Source: Campylobacterota bacterium (GTDB taxonomy: Bacteria; Campylobacterota; Campylobacteria; Campylobacterales; Nitratiruptoraceae). From it: DNA of 56,440 nt. The first letter of the stretch is position 1. Every line of letters begins with the position of its first letter. Position numbers and translations under genes: made by a program. Below are positions 44,523 to 54,495 of the stretch, piece after piece. The notes beneath the pieces were generated by a model. That model was not told the DNA's origin and made no database searches. It saw nothing but the letters and a program-made list of their open reading frames with translations. The DNA is taken from the NCBI GenBank assembly GCA_009659895.1, contig PUXX01000021.1, forward strand, positions 1 to 56,440. Reading direction: 5' to 3'.

Positions 44523-46454
44523 TTGAAAGAATTTATACTCAAACTCATTCGTGGAATCGACAAAAAAGATATACCAAGAGAGTATATCCCTCTAGTAGAC
44601 GATCTCATCCGCCACAAAATCGTCAAAATTGATGGCAAGATCGTCAAAATCAGCTCCAAATATCGCGTCGGCACCATCGACATAGCCAGAAACGGTACCG
44701 GCTTTTTGGAGGTCCTAGGGGTCAAGGCCAAGGATCTTCTCATAGAGCCAGAGCACCTCAATGGCGCCAGCAAAGGCGATCTGGTCATCGCCAAGAGGAT
44801 CTTCAAAGGGGGTGGCCGTCCCAAAGCCAAAGTGGTCTACATCCTTGAGAAGGCCTTTCGCTTTAGCGTGGCCTACTTCGACAAAGAGGCGGGACTCTTC
44901 TTCAATGTCAAAAACGAGGCTCCCATCGCAGTCAAGGCAAGCAAAAAGAGCCTCAAAGAGCTCCCTGACAAAGTGGTCGTCAAGGTAGACAACGAATCTG
45001 GCATCATCGTAGAGGTCCTGGGAGTCCTGGACGATCCAGCGGTCGATGAGAAGATCTCCCTGGCACTCTACAACAAAAAAGAGGAGTTTCCACCTGAAGC
45101 GGAACTAGAAGCATCTGCATACCCGGATGAGATCTACGCCGATCTCTATCCTGATCGCGTGGATCTGAGGGCTCTGCCTTTTTGTACCATCGATCCCGTC
45201 ACAGCCAAGGACCACGACGATGCGATCTACTACGACCAAAAGAGCCGCACACTCTACGTAGCCATCGCCGACGTGAGCGAATATGTCCCACCCATGGGGC
45301 CTATTGACAAAGAGGCCAAGGAGCGGGGCTTTAGTATCTATTTGCCTCACAAATCGATCCCCATGCTACCAAGAAAACTCTCAGAAGGTATCTGTAGCCT
45401 CAAAGAAAATGTAGAGAGGCTGGCTTTCGTGTGCAAGATCACTCTGGATGAGAATCTAGAGCCTGTCAAAGAGGAGCTCATCGACGCAGTGATCAAGAGC
45501 CGCAGAAAGTACAGCTATGAAAGAGTAGATCAGTTTTTGGCCGGGAAGTTTGAGGATCTAGACGATACAGACAAGGAGCTCTTGGAGTGGATGATGCCTC
45601 TATATGAAGTGACCAGAAAGCTTCGATCAAAAAGACTAGAAAGAGGCTTTGAGTTTACCAACCCGGAGATTCGCCTTGTTTTGGATGAGCACGGGGAGCT
45701 TGTCGCAACCAAAATAGAGACCGAGACGCCCAGCCACGCCCTCATCGAAGACTGTATGCTCCTAGCCAACAAAGCGACGGCGAAGATGTTCGATTTTGGG
45801 ATCTTTCGTACCCACGAAGAGCCCTCCATGGAGAAGATCGAAGAGCTTTTGGATGAGCTGGCCAATGTGGGAATCTTCACCAAAGAGTACAACACCATTC
45901 ACGAGCTTTTTTTGTTCATCCAAAAAGAGGCGGAGGCACGTGGGATCAAGGAGCATGTGGACAGGCTCCTCATCCGTACCCAAAAGCAAGCGGGCTACAC
46001 CGCCGAAAATATTGGCCACTTCGGATTGGGATTTGAAAAATACACCCATTTCACATCACCTATTAGACGCTATAGCGACCTCACCCTCCACAGACTCCTC
46101 AAGGCGATCTTGCGTGATGACAAAAAGCAGCTAGATTATATCCTCAAAAACATCGAGCCTTTGACGGTGCGTATCAGCGAGCTTGAGCGAGAGGCGGCCA
46201 AGGTGGAGTGGGACTTCATGGATCGAAAATTCGCCAGATGGGCCGCCAAAAATATCGGCAACCGCTTCGAGGCCGTCGTGACCGACCCAGACTCCACCCC
46301 CATAGCTCAGCTAGACGACGAGATCAAAGGGGCCAGGCTTTTCTTGCCCAAAGCGGAGGTAGAACTTTTTGATAGGGTCTTGGTAGAGATCATCGACGTC
46401 AATATAGCCACCACCAAGATCTACGCAAAGGTGATTGAGAAGATCGATGTATAA
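44523..46454 (+). CDS. rnr: Ribonuclease R (RNase II family)
   Basis: CTIDPVTAKDHDDAIYYDQ, PMLPRKLSEGICSLKENVERLA, HFTSPIRRYSDLTLHRLL. Confidence 0.95.
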   Translation: MKEFILKLIRGIDKKDIPREYIPLVDDLIRHKIVKIDGKIVKISSKYRVGTIDIARNGTGFLEVLGVKAKDLLIEPEHLNGASKGDLVIAKRIFKGGGRPKAKVVYILEKAFRFSVAYFDKEAGLFFNVKNEAPIAVKASKKSLKELPDKVVVKVDNESGIIVEVLGVLDDPAVDEKISLALYNKKEEFPPEAELEASAYPDEIYADLYPDRVDLRALPFCTIDPVTAKDHDDAIYYDQKSRTLYVAIADVSEYVPPMGPIDKEAKERGFSIYLPHKSIPMLPRKLSEGICSLKENVERLAFVCKITLDENLEPVKEELIDAVIKSRRKYSYERVDQFLAGKFEDLDDTDKELLEWMMPLYEVTRKLRSKRLERGFEFTNPEIRLVLDEHGELVATKIETETPSHALIEDCMLLANKATAKMFDFGIFRTHEEPSMEKIEELLDELANVGIFTKEYNTIHELFLFIQKEAEARGIKEHVDRLLIRTQKQAGYTAENIGHFGLGFEKYTHFTSPIRRYSDLTLHRLLKAILRDDKKQLDYILKNIEPLTVRISELEREAAKVEWDFMDRKFARWAAKNIGNRFEAVVTDPDSTPIAQLDDEIKGARLFLPKAEVELFDRVLVEIIDVNIATTKIYAKVIEKIDV

Positions 46455-47406
46455 AAGGGAGTTTGACAGACTCAAGAGTACCTTTGACGCCTATCTCTTT
46501 TGGGGGGAAGAGCCCTACTATATCCGTCGCTACGCCCAAAAGGTAGCTAACTCTTTGGCCCCAAAAGAGGAGCGCCTGCTCCTCTACTATGACGAATATG
46601 ATTTTGAAAGAGCCAAAGAGTATCTTGGCCAAAACTCTCTCTTTGGAAATAGAAATCTCCTCTACATCAAACACGACAAAGCCCTCCCCAAAAAAGAGCT
46701 CCAAACGCTTATAGATCTGTGTCGCAAAAACGAAAACAGCTACTTGATCTATGAGCTTGTCGGCCAAGATGGCAAGAAGATCGCCCCCCTCTTCGCAGCC
46801 GACCATGGCGCTATCAATGTCCGCTTTTTCAAACCCTCTTTGCATGAGGCCAAGGAGGAGCTAGCCCAAAGAGCCTCAGATCTTGGCCTACAGATCGATC
46901 CATTTGCCCTTCAGCATCTTTTGATCTTGCTCGATCTCAATCTAGATCTGGCCGCAAATGAGTTAGAAAAATTAAGCCTCCTGGACCAAAAGATCCAGAG
47001 CAAGGATATAGACCGCCTGGTCTATGCTCTGACTCCCCTCAACCTAGAAAAACTCTACGAAGCGATCATCCTCAAAGAGCCTCTGGCCGATCTGCTCCAA
47101 AAACTGAGTCAAGAGGAGCAAAACGAGATGAAGATCTTGCTAGGCTTTGAGAGCTACATGCGTCAGCTCTTTTTGTTCTATACCCATATGCGTCTTCACG
47201 CCAACGCTAATAGCAAAGAGATACTGGGCTACAAGCTCCCCAGGCAGATCGAAGAGCGGCGTATCCGTCTGGCTATGAGGATCAAGAACTATCCGGAGAT
47301 CTTCTTGACTTTGCAAGAGTGTGAATACCAGCTCAAAACCCAAAGCAATATCGACAAGGCATCCCTATTGTTCTCATATTTAATAAAAATTCAAGCTTTG
47401 ATTTGA
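46447..47406 (+). CDS. holA: DNA polymerase III subunit delta
   Basis: AYLFWGEEPYYIRRYAQKVANSL..., LLILLDLNLDLAANELEKLSLL; overlaps rnr stop by 8 nt. Confidence 0.88.
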   Translation: MYKREFDRLKSTFDAYLFWGEEPYYIRRYAQKVANSLAPKEERLLLYYDEYDFERAKEYLGQNSLFGNRNLLYIKHDKALPKKELQTLIDLCRKNENSYLIYELVGQDGKKIAPLFAADHGAINVRFFKPSLHEAKEELAQRASDLGLQIDPFALQHLLILLDLNLDLAANELEKLSLLDQKIQSKDIDRLVYALTPLNLEKLYEAIILKEPLADLLQKLSQEEQNEMKILLGFESYMRQLFLFYTHMRLHANANSKEILGYKLPRQIEERRIRLAMRIKNYPEIFLTLQECEYQLKTQSNIDKASLLFSYLIKIQALI

Positions 47407-47444
47407 TAATATAGCTTCGCTTTTTCCTACTCAAAAAAGCCTTG

Positions 47445-47458
47445 CCGGCGAAAGTCGG
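47445..47458 (+). promoter_or_regulatory. rpsF leader hairpin CCGGC-GAAA-GTCGG (candidate S6:S18 autoregulatory element)
   Basis: 5-bp stem with GAAA tetraloop 23 nt upstream of rpsF ATG; CCG on the 5' arm. Confidence 0.5.
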
Positions 47459-47481
47459 ATATATAGCCAAAAGGAGAATCA

Positions 47482-47856
47482 ATGCGACACTACGAGACAC
47501 TCTTCGTCCTCAAGCCGACGTTGACGGAAGAGGAGACGAAAGAGAAGTTTGAGTTTATCAAGAGCGTCATCGAAAACAACGGCGGCGAAATCGTAGCCAC
47601 CGAAGATGTGGGTATACGAAAGCTAGCCTATCCTATCGAGAAGTTTGAGCGTGGCCACTACTTCATCATCTACTTCAAAGCCCCATCTCACACTGTCCGT
47701 GAGCTAGAGCGTATCTATCGCATCACCGAAGATGTGATTCGATTTTTGACTATCAAATACGAAACCCACAAAGATATCAAAGCGTGGGAGAAGATGGTCG
47801 AAAGAGCAAAAAAGCATAACAGGGCCCAAGAGAACAAAGAGACTCAAGAAACTTAA
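47482..47856 (+). CDS. rpsF: 30S ribosomal protein S6
   Basis: [18 protein letters not shown]..., [22 protein letters not shown]. Confidence 0.98.
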   Translation: MRHYETLFVLKPTLTEEETKEKFEFIKSVIENNGGEIVATEDVGIRKLAYPIEKFERGHYFIIYFKAPSHTVRELERIYRITEDVIRFLTIKYETHKDIKAWEKMVERAKKHNRAQENKETQET

Positions 47857-47858
47857 TC

Positions 47859-48326
47859 ATGTACAACAAAGTCATAATGGTGGGCAACCTCACCAGGGAT
47901 ATAGAGCTCAAATATACCGGATCTGGCATGGCGATCGCCAAGAGCGGTATCGCGACCAACAGGCGCTTCAAGACCCAAGGAGGTGAGCAAAAAGAGGAGA
48001 CCTGTTTCATAGATATCACCCTCTTTGGCAGAGCTGCAGAGATCGCCAACCAGTATCTGGGCAAGGGGAGCAGAGTCCTCATTGAGGGACGCTTGATCTA
48101 TGAGCAGTGGACCGACCAAAGCGGAAACAAACGGAGCAAACACTCCATCGCCGTAGACAATCTCCAGATGCTAGGCTCCAAAGAGGAGAGCTCTGGCTTT
48201 GGACAAAAGAGCCCTGGCTACGAGCAGCAAAAACCGGCTCCCCAGCCAAGCGAGCCCGAGCCCAGCCCACAGCCCAAACAAAACATTCCAGAAATCGATA
48301 TTGAAGACGACGAAATTCCATTTTAG
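47859..48326 (+). CDS. ssb: Single-stranded DNA-binding protein
   Basis: [35 protein letters not shown]; acidic C-terminal tip DIEDDEIPF. Confidence 0.98.
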   Translation: MYNKVIMVGNLTRDIELKYTGSGMAIAKSGIATNRRFKTQGGEQKEETCFIDITLFGRAAEIANQYLGKGSRVLIEGRLIYEQWTDQSGNKRSKHSIAVDNLQMLGSKEESSGFGQKSPGYEQQKPAPQPSEPEPSPQPKQNIPEIDIEDDEIPF

Positions 48327-48338
48327 AAAGGACTAGAA

Positions 48339-48614
48339 GTGGCGGAAAAGAGAAGATTCAAAAAACGAACCTGTCGATACTGTGAGCAAAAGATCGAATT
48401 TATCGACTATAAAGATATCGAGCTTATCAAGCATAGCCTGAGCGAGCGATACAAAATCATGCCAAGACGACTCACCGGCAACTGCAAAAAGCACCAGGTG
48501 ATGGTGGAAGAGGCGATCAAGAGAGCCAGACACGCAGCGTTGGTACCTTATATCGTCGATCGCAAGCGCGTGGTCCCAAATCCTTTCGAAGAGCTTCAGC
48601 CTCTTTTTAAGTAA
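48339..48614 (+). CDS. rpsR: 30S ribosomal protein S18
   Basis: [65 protein letters not shown] start. Confidence 0.98.
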   Translation: MAEKRRFKKRTCRYCEQKIEFIDYKDIELIKHSLSERYKIMPRRLTGNCKKHQVMVEEAIKRARHAALVPYIVDRKRVVPNPFEELQPLFK

Positions 48615-49287
48615 TTTTTTGAAACGTCAAAAGAGCCTTGTCGGGCTCTTGGGCGTAGAGCTCCACAAAATCGATATCCACCAACTCCAATCCATATCCT
48701 TTGAGACTCTGCACTTCGTGATAGTACTGGATGATGCGATCGGACTGCTTGGTATAGCACTCCCCCTCCCGCTCAAAGAGATAAAGATCGGTGAGCAGTT
48801 TTCCGTCTAAAAACTCAGCTTCCACAGCCACGAAGCGATCTAGATGATCTAGCACCAGGCTCCCTTGCGCCACCTCCTCAAAACCCAAGAGGGTATTGAT
48901 ATCGCACAAGAAGTAGCCACCATCCTCTAGTTTATCGGCCACGCATCGCAAAAATGGACCCACCTCATCATCTGCAAGATAGTTGATCACATCAAAAACC
49001 GCCGTAGCGCACTCAAAGCGCCCTTCAAAGGCGCACACATCCACACAGTAGGCCTCCAGCCCACTCTCCTTAGCTCTTTGGACCATCTGCTCGCTGAGAT
49101 CTATCCCCACAGCCTCAAGACCATTTTGGGCCAGCAGCTTCATAAAAGCACCACTCCCACACCCAATATCCAAGACCCTCTTGATACCAAGATCCAAAAG
49201 CTTATGCAAAAAGATCTCATAAAGAGCCTTTTTTTGCTCCTCAAAGCCAAGGAGTGGCTCTATCTTGCCATAGAGCTCAAGACCCAC
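48607..49287 (-). CDS. Class I SAM-dependent methyltransferase
   Basis: [37 protein letters not shown]; probable GTG start at 49287 with AGGAGG upstream. Confidence 0.88.
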   Translation of the reverse strand: MGLELYGKIEPLLGFEEQKKALYEIFLHKLLDLGIKRVLDIGCGSGAFMKLLAQNGLEAVGIDLSEQMVQRAKESGLEAYCVDVCAFEGRFECATAVFDVINYLADDEVGPFLRCVADKLEDGGYFLCDINTLLGFEEVAQGSLVLDHLDRFVAVEAEFLDGKLLTDLYLFEREGECYTKQSDRIIQYYHEVQSLKGYGLELVDIDFVELYAQEPDKALLTFQKIT

Positions 49288-49894
49288 CCAAGGCCTCCTC
49301 AAGTTTTGATCTTAGATCCAAGACCTCATCCTTTTTGGCAAAAAAGCTGTTTTTGTTGGCGATGAGATAGGCGCTACTTTGCATGATATCCAAAGCTGGC
49401 TTAAGGCCGTTTTGGCGCATGGTCTCCCCGGTCTCGACGATATCGACGATCATGTCCGCCAGACCTACCAAAGGTGCTAGCTCTATGGAGCCGTAGAGCT
49501 TGATGATCTCCACCGGGATCGCCTTTTGACTAAAAAACTTCCTGGTAATATTCTCCATCTTGGTAGCGACTCTATAGGAGGGCTTGCTAAAATCTAGGGT
49601 CTCCTCCTCTTTGATCCCGATACTGACACTACATCTGCCAAATCCAAGGTCCAAAAGCCTCACAAGATCCAAGCCTCCCTCCTCAAGCACATCCAATCCC
49701 ACCACTCCAAGATCGGCTGCTTGATGAAAGACATAGGTAGGGACATCTTGGTTGCGTACCCTCAAAAAGCGAAATCCCCCCTCTTCTAGGATGAGCTTGC
49801 GCTCTCCAAATCGAAACGTCCTATCCAAGATCTTCTCAAAAAGCGCCAAAGAGTCATCTCCAATCCGCCCTTTTGGCAAAGCGATCGTTAGCAT
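49277..49894 (-). CDS. hisG: ATP phosphoribosyltransferase, short form
   Basis: 205 aa; LTIALPKGRIGDDSLALFEKI, DLGVVGLDVLEEGG, GLADMIVDIVETGETMRQNGLKP. Confidence 0.95.
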   Translation of the reverse strand: MLTIALPKGRIGDDSLALFEKILDRTFRFGERKLILEEGGFRFLRVRNQDVPTYVFHQAADLGVVGLDVLEEGGLDLVRLLDLGFGRCSVSIGIKEEETLDFSKPSYRVATKMENITRKFFSQKAIPVEIIKLYGSIELAPLVGLADMIVDIVETGETMRQNGLKPALDIMQSSAYLIANKNSFFAKKDEVLDLRSKLEEALGGS

Positions 49895-50490
49895 AGCCCC
49901 TTCCTTTGTATGATTTTCTCCATCCCACGAAAGATCAGCACAGGATCGTAGGTGGCCTGGAGATAACTAGCAATAATCGGCCCATCTCCACCGGTAATAT
50001 AGATCCTTTGACCCTGGCTCTTGAGCCAGGTCACCAAAGGAGCGATCATCCCATACTCCAAAGCCTCTTTGGTATTTTTTGGTAAGCGATCTAGATCGAC
50101 TTCCCAGCTGGGCTCAAACTCTAGCCTGGAAGATATGGAGCCAAGGGCTCTGCGTGAAGCCTCTATCCCAGGGGTTATAAAGCCTCCTTGATGGATGCGA
50201 CTTCTCATGACATCGACGGTGATGGCACTACCCGCATCCACGATCACGCCATCTTCGACAGCGTTGCAAAGCACCTTGCGATCCACACCCAGCCCCTCAT
50301 AGTCGCTATCAAGCTCCACAAAGGGCTCTATATCGATCCAGCGCTCATAAGAGATCTGGACACGATCGTTGACGCTGATATAGCAGACCCGCTCATCCTT
50401 GTAGCGCGCTAGCTCCTCAAATCCCACAGACCACAGCCGTGTGCCATCATAGAGCTTGGCTCTGGTATTGCCTATATCACACAGCAGCAT
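49888..50490 (-). CDS. coaX: Type III pantothenate kinase
   Basis: MLLCDIGNTRAKLYDG, VDAGSAITVDVM, GGFITPGIEASRRAL, YITGGDG. Confidence 0.92.
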   Translation of the reverse strand: MLLCDIGNTRAKLYDGTRLWSVGFEELARYKDERVCYISVNDRVQISYERWIDIEPFVELDSDYEGLGVDRKVLCNAVEDGVIVDAGSAITVDVMRSRIHQGGFITPGIEASRRALGSISSRLEFEPSWEVDLDRLPKNTKEALEYGMIAPLVTWLKSQGQRIYITGGDGPIIASYLQATYDPVLIFRGMEKIIQRKGLC

Positions 50491-50806
50491 CGACGCTCCA
50501 TCCCTGCTCTTCTAGGACTTTCCTGGCTTTTGAGCAAAGAGGCCCCCGGAGCAAAAGAGCTCTTTTTTTAAAGCCATGGTCCAGACGCTCTTTTAGCTCC
50601 TCCTCCACGCTCAAAAGCTCCCTGGCATCCTTTTGCAAAAAACGGCTCTTTCTTTGGATCTGGACGATGAGCCAGTAGCGCATCTTCTCATCGACGCCCA
50701 CATAGACACTCCAGCGCTTCTTGATCCCAAAGGATCTAAGATCCAATGATCTTAGCTCCCTAAAGAGCACCCCTTTGGACCGAAAATACTCCACCAGATC
50801 TTTCAT
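50477..50806 (-). CDS. Conserved hypothetical protein
   Basis: 109-aa ORF in an unbroken operon (14-nt overlap with coaX, 4-nt with upstream gene). Confidence 0.75.
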   Translation of the reverse strand: MKDLVEYFRSKGVLFRELRSLDLRSFGIKKRWSVYVGVDEKMRYWLIVQIQRKSRFLQKDARELLSVEEELKERLDHGFKKRALLLRGPLCSKARKVLEEQGWSVDAAV

Positions 50807-51804
50807 GGACGGTTGAGGACGAAGTAGTTGTCGCCGTAGTAGACCTTGTCCTTGGCGCAGAAGATATACTCTTCGATCTGGTCAGGAAAGCGAAAGATAT
50901 TGGAGACTCTTAGATCCTTGTCCACCGCTATGATATAGCCTCCCCGCTCGATGATATAGATGTACTCCCCATAGATCGCCCCGGTAAAATGGGCGAAACT
51001 GTACTTTCTGCTCTTGAGGATATTGAGCGCAGGATCGGTGAGGATGATGCGTCCATCTTTTGTGAGGATGTAGACTCGTCCTTTGGTGTAGAGCACGTCA
51101 CTGATCTCAAGATCCAGGCTGCTTGAGAGCTGTGGACTTACGGAGATAATCTTGTTTGGCGTTGCCGCAATGAGCCGCTCATCAATGACATCTAAGAAGA
51201 TGACATTGTTGAAATTGGGCTTGGTACCGGCTATGAGGGTGCGAAGCTCCCTGCCCCTTTTGGGGTCGACCACGACGAGCTTGCCATCTAGGGTTGGGAA
51301 GATCACCAGCTCTCCTAAAAAGTATGGATTGGCTATTTTGGTATCGACGGCGATTGAACCCTTTTGGTCCGAGCTATAAAGAAGCTCATCCGTGTCTATA
51401 TCATAAAGAGCCAAAGAGCCGTTATCGAAGACCAAAGCCAAAAGAGAGCCTTGGATATTGGCAGCGACGGGAGCCTTGGAGTCAAAACGTCTCTCATAGA
51501 CACGCTCCTTGCTCTTTTGATCGATCACCACGACCCTATCACAACGGCTAGCAGCTATATAGTAGCCACCGCCCTTTTTGATAAAGAGGTGATCTTTTGG
51601 GAGGCGATACTCCTCTAGGCCATCTTCGCTGATGAAATGGCCATCTTCCAGCGTCGCTCCATCACGCAAGACATCGATGATCTTTGCGGGGAGCTTGCCA
51701 TCATAGCTCACCACACCCGCCACCTCCTCCGGCTCAAAGTACTTTTTGGAGCTGCATCCCACAAAAACAAGCGCAACCAACAGCGAAGCGATCCAGATCC
51801 TCAT
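50803..51804 (-). CDS. Outer-membrane lipoprotein with PQQ-like beta-propeller (BamB-like)
   Basis: Lipobox LVALVFVGCSS; repeated DGKLVVVDPKRG / NGSLALYDIDTDELLYSS / DGRIILTDPALNIL blades. Confidence 0.75.
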   Translation of the reverse strand: MRIWIASLLVALVFVGCSSKKYFEPEEVAGVVSYDGKLPAKIIDVLRDGATLEDGHFISEDGLEEYRLPKDHLFIKKGGGYYIAASRCDRVVVIDQKSKERVYERRFDSKAPVAANIQGSLLALVFDNGSLALYDIDTDELLYSSDQKGSIAVDTKIANPYFLGELVIFPTLDGKLVVVDPKRGRELRTLIAGTKPNFNNVIFLDVIDERLIAATPNKIISVSPQLSSSLDLEISDVLYTKGRVYILTKDGRIILTDPALNILKSRKYSFAHFTGAIYGEYIYIIERGGYIIAVDKDLRVSNIFRFPDQIEEYIFCAKDKVYYGDNYFVLNRP

Positions 51805-52412
51805 TACTTCGCCTTCACCCCATAGTGGGCCAAAAGCCTGGCGAAGGGATAGGCCAAGGAGTCCTGACCGATTTGCCCCAATCTTTGGTGAGCTATATCG
51901 ACCTTGCCGCTCTTCATGTTCAAATAGCCATCATCCAAGAGAGCCATCTCTTTGAGGATCGCTTCGGGCCTGCTTCCATATCCATAGAGCTTGGCTTCAT
52001 CCTTTTTGAGAGCCGCTAGGTGATAGCTGGCCAGATCTGAGAGTACCGGCATTTGCTTTTGGGCAATTTTCTCTAATGTTTTTTGATCCTGTTCCTGGAA
52101 GGCCTGCCTGTAAAGATAGAGCATATAGAGCTTTTCGTTTTTGGACTCCAAGATCTTAAGTGCCTCTTTATTCTTTGGATCGCTCATGAGCTTCATGTAG
52201 GCCTCGTTGGAAGCTCTAAGATCCGCCTCTTTCTTCCACTCATACCCAAGATATCCCAAAGTCCCCACGATGAGTGCGATGAGAGCTATTTTGAAGTGCT
52301 TGTGGTATTTTTTATAGAACTTCTCGGCTTTTATCACCGACTCCAGCAGCTTCTCGTCGTTGCTTAGCTCTTGCTTGATATACTCTAGATTCTCTTTCGT
52401 GCTCACAAACAC
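51804..52412 (-). CDS. Single-TM tetratricopeptide-like protein (YfgM-like)
   Basis: Cytoplasmic N-terminus, TM HFKIALIALIVGTLGYLGYEW, periplasmic helical C-domain; directly upstream of the BamB-like gene. Confidence 0.7.
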   Translation of the reverse strand: MFVSTKENLEYIKQELSNDEKLLESVIKAEKFYKKYHKHFKIALIALIVGTLGYLGYEWKKEADLRASNEAYMKLMSDPKNKEALKILESKNEKLYMLYLYRQAFQEQDQKTLEKIAQKQMPVLSDLASYHLAALKKDEAKLYGYGSRPEAILKEMALLDDGYLNMKSGKVDIAHQRLGQIGQDSLAYPFARLLAHYGVKAK

Positions 52413-52493
52413 TCCTCTTTTTTTCTCCTAATCTTATCAAACAAATCTTTATTTTATGGTAAAATGCTAAAAAATTTCACGACAAGGCCGAAG

Positions 52494-52781
52494 ATGCAAA
52501 AGATCGACTCTTCACTGCTACACAAGCTAGAAAACCTCAGTATGATCGAGGTAGAAGACGAAGAGAAGGTGCTAGAGGAGCTCAACAGATTTTTGGAGTT
52601 CGTAGAGATCTTAAAAGAGCTCAATGTTGAAGGGTGCGAAGCCACTTTCAATCCGCTTCAAGCAAGCGCTCCTTTGCGAAGGGATGAGCCAAGCAGCCAA
52701 ATCCAGATCTCCCAAGCCATCCTGGAGCGTGCTCCCAAATCCGCCGACAACTTCTTCATAGTGCCCAAGATCATCGAATAG
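52494..52781 (+). CDS. gatC: Asp-tRNA(Asn)/Glu-tRNA(Gln) amidotransferase subunit C
   Basis: MQKIDSSLLHKLENLSMIEVEDEEKVLEELNRFLEFVEILKELNVEG...PLRRDEP. Confidence 0.92.
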   Translation: MQKIDSSLLHKLENLSMIEVEDEEKVLEELNRFLEFVEILKELNVEGCEATFNPLQASAPLRRDEPSSQIQISQAILERAPKSADNFFIVPKIIE

Positions 52782-52788
52782 GAGCTCT

Positions 52789-53853
52789 ATGCAGATCGAT
52801 ATGACATCCTTGTTCAAGACCGTCGTCGCCCACAACGCTTCAGATCTCCACCTAGTAGCCGGTAGTGAGCCCCAGGTGCGAATCGACGGCAGACTGGTCC
52901 CTCTCAACCTCCCCAAACTCACCGGTGACGAGGTCCAAGAGATCTGTTATAGTCTTTTGACGGAGAAGCAGAAAAAGGAGTTTGAGGAGAATTTCGAGCT
53001 GGACTTCGCCTTTACGGTCCCAAACGTAGGGCGATTTCGGGCCAACTACTACAAGAGCCTGGACAACGTGGCAGCAGCCTACCGGATCATCCCATCCCAG
53101 ATCCCATCGCTAGATACCCTGGGAGCCCCGGCGGTATTTAAGTCCCTCATCAAAAGAGAAAAAGGACTCATCCTGGTCACCGGCCCCACGGGAAGCGGAA
53201 AATCGACCACCCTAGCCGCCATGCTCAACGAGATCAACGAAACGGAGCACAAACATATCATCACCATCGAAGATCCTGTGGAGTTCATCCATCAAAACAA
53301 ACGATCCCTCTTCTCCCACAGAGAGCTTGGCGTCGATACCAAAAGCTACGCCAATGCCCTCAAATACGCTCTAAGAGAAGACCCGGACGTCATTCTCATC
53401 GGTGAGATGCGCGACCAAGAGACCATCCAAGCAGCTCTTACCGCAGCAGAGACCGGGCATCTGGTCTTTGGGACACTCCATACCAACTCCGCTCCCGGCA
53501 CCATCAACAGGATCATCGATGTCTTCAGCGGAGATCAGCAGCCTCAGATCCGTGCTCAGCTCTCCACCAGCCTGGTAGCGGTCATCTCCCAGGCCCTCCT
53601 GCCCAAAATCGGCGGAGGCAGGATAGCGGTCCATGAGATCCTCATCAACAACCCAGCCATTTCCAACCTCATCAGAGAGAACAAGATCCACCAGATCTAC
53701 TCTCAGATGCAGCTGGGCCAGCAGCAAACAGGCATGCAGACCCAGACAAAAGTACTCCAAAAGCTTCTTATCAACCGTATCATAGACAAAGAGACGGCCA
53801 TGAAATACTCCAACAAACCAGAAGAGCTGGCCAACTTCATACGAAACCTCTAA
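52789..53853 (+). CDS. pilT: Type IV pilus retraction ATPase PilT family
   Basis: ASDLHLVAGSEPQVRIDGRL, TGPTGSGKSTTLAAML, REDPDVILIGEMRDQETIQAALTAAETGHLVFGTLHTNSA. Confidence 0.95.
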   Translation: MQIDMTSLFKTVVAHNASDLHLVAGSEPQVRIDGRLVPLNLPKLTGDEVQEICYSLLTEKQKKEFEENFELDFAFTVPNVGRFRANYYKSLDNVAAAYRIIPSQIPSLDTLGAPAVFKSLIKREKGLILVTGPTGSGKSTTLAAMLNEINETEHKHIITIEDPVEFIHQNKRSLFSHRELGVDTKSYANALKYALREDPDVILIGEMRDQETIQAALTAAETGHLVFGTLHTNSAPGTINRIIDVFSGDQQPQIRAQLSTSLVAVISQALLPKIGGGRIAVHEILINNPAISNLIRENKIHQIYSQMQLGQQQTGMQTQTKVLQKLLINRIIDKETAMKYSNKPEELANFIRNL

Positions 53854-53859
53854 GAAGGA

Positions 53860-54495
53860 TTGCCCATGGAACAGCTAAGCACTTTCGATATCGTCATTGG
53901 AGCTATCATTCTCTTGTTGGGTCTTAAGGGTCTCATTGATGGCTTTGTCAAAGAGTTTTTCGGGCTTGCCGGGATTATCGGTGGGATATATTATGGCTCC
54001 AGATACGCCCAGCAAATCGGAGAGTTCATCCATCACAACATCTTCCCTATCAAAAACGAAGCGGCCTTGACCTTCATCGGCTTTTTGGTAGGACTCTTCG
54101 CTATCTGGATCGCTATGGTCCTTCTTGGCAACATCGTCTCCAAACTCACCAGCGCTAGCGGCATGGGGATGATCAACAAACTCTTGGGGCTGCTTTTTGG
54201 CTGGGCCAAGATCTTCTTGATCTTTTCGGTCATCATTTATGCGCTTTCTAGTATGGAGGTGACCAAAAGAGTGATCGAAAAATATACCAAAAACTCCCTT
54301 CTCTATCCTCTCATGATGGAGGCAGGAGGCTATATCATCAAGCTCAAGCCCCAAGATCTAGTCTCAAACGACATCAAAGAAAAGGGGAGCCAAACTACCA
54401 CTCAGATCAAGGAAGAGACCAAAAAAAGCGCCATAGAGACGGCAAAAGAGCGCATCGTCAAAGAGATAGAAGAAAATTTGAGCAAGGAGAAGTAA
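53860..54495 (+). CDS. CvpA family protein
   Basis: TFDIVIGAIILLLGLKGLIDGFVKEFFGLAGIIGGIYYGSRYA; four TM segments. Confidence 0.92.
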   Translation: MPMEQLSTFDIVIGAIILLLGLKGLIDGFVKEFFGLAGIIGGIYYGSRYAQQIGEFIHHNIFPIKNEAALTFIGFLVGLFAIWIAMVLLGNIVSKLTSASGMGMINKLLGLLFGWAKIFLIFSVIIYALSSMEVTKRVIEKYTKNSLLYPLMMEAGGYIIKLKPQDLVSNDIKEKGSQTTTQIKEETKKSAIETAKERIVKEIEENLSKEK

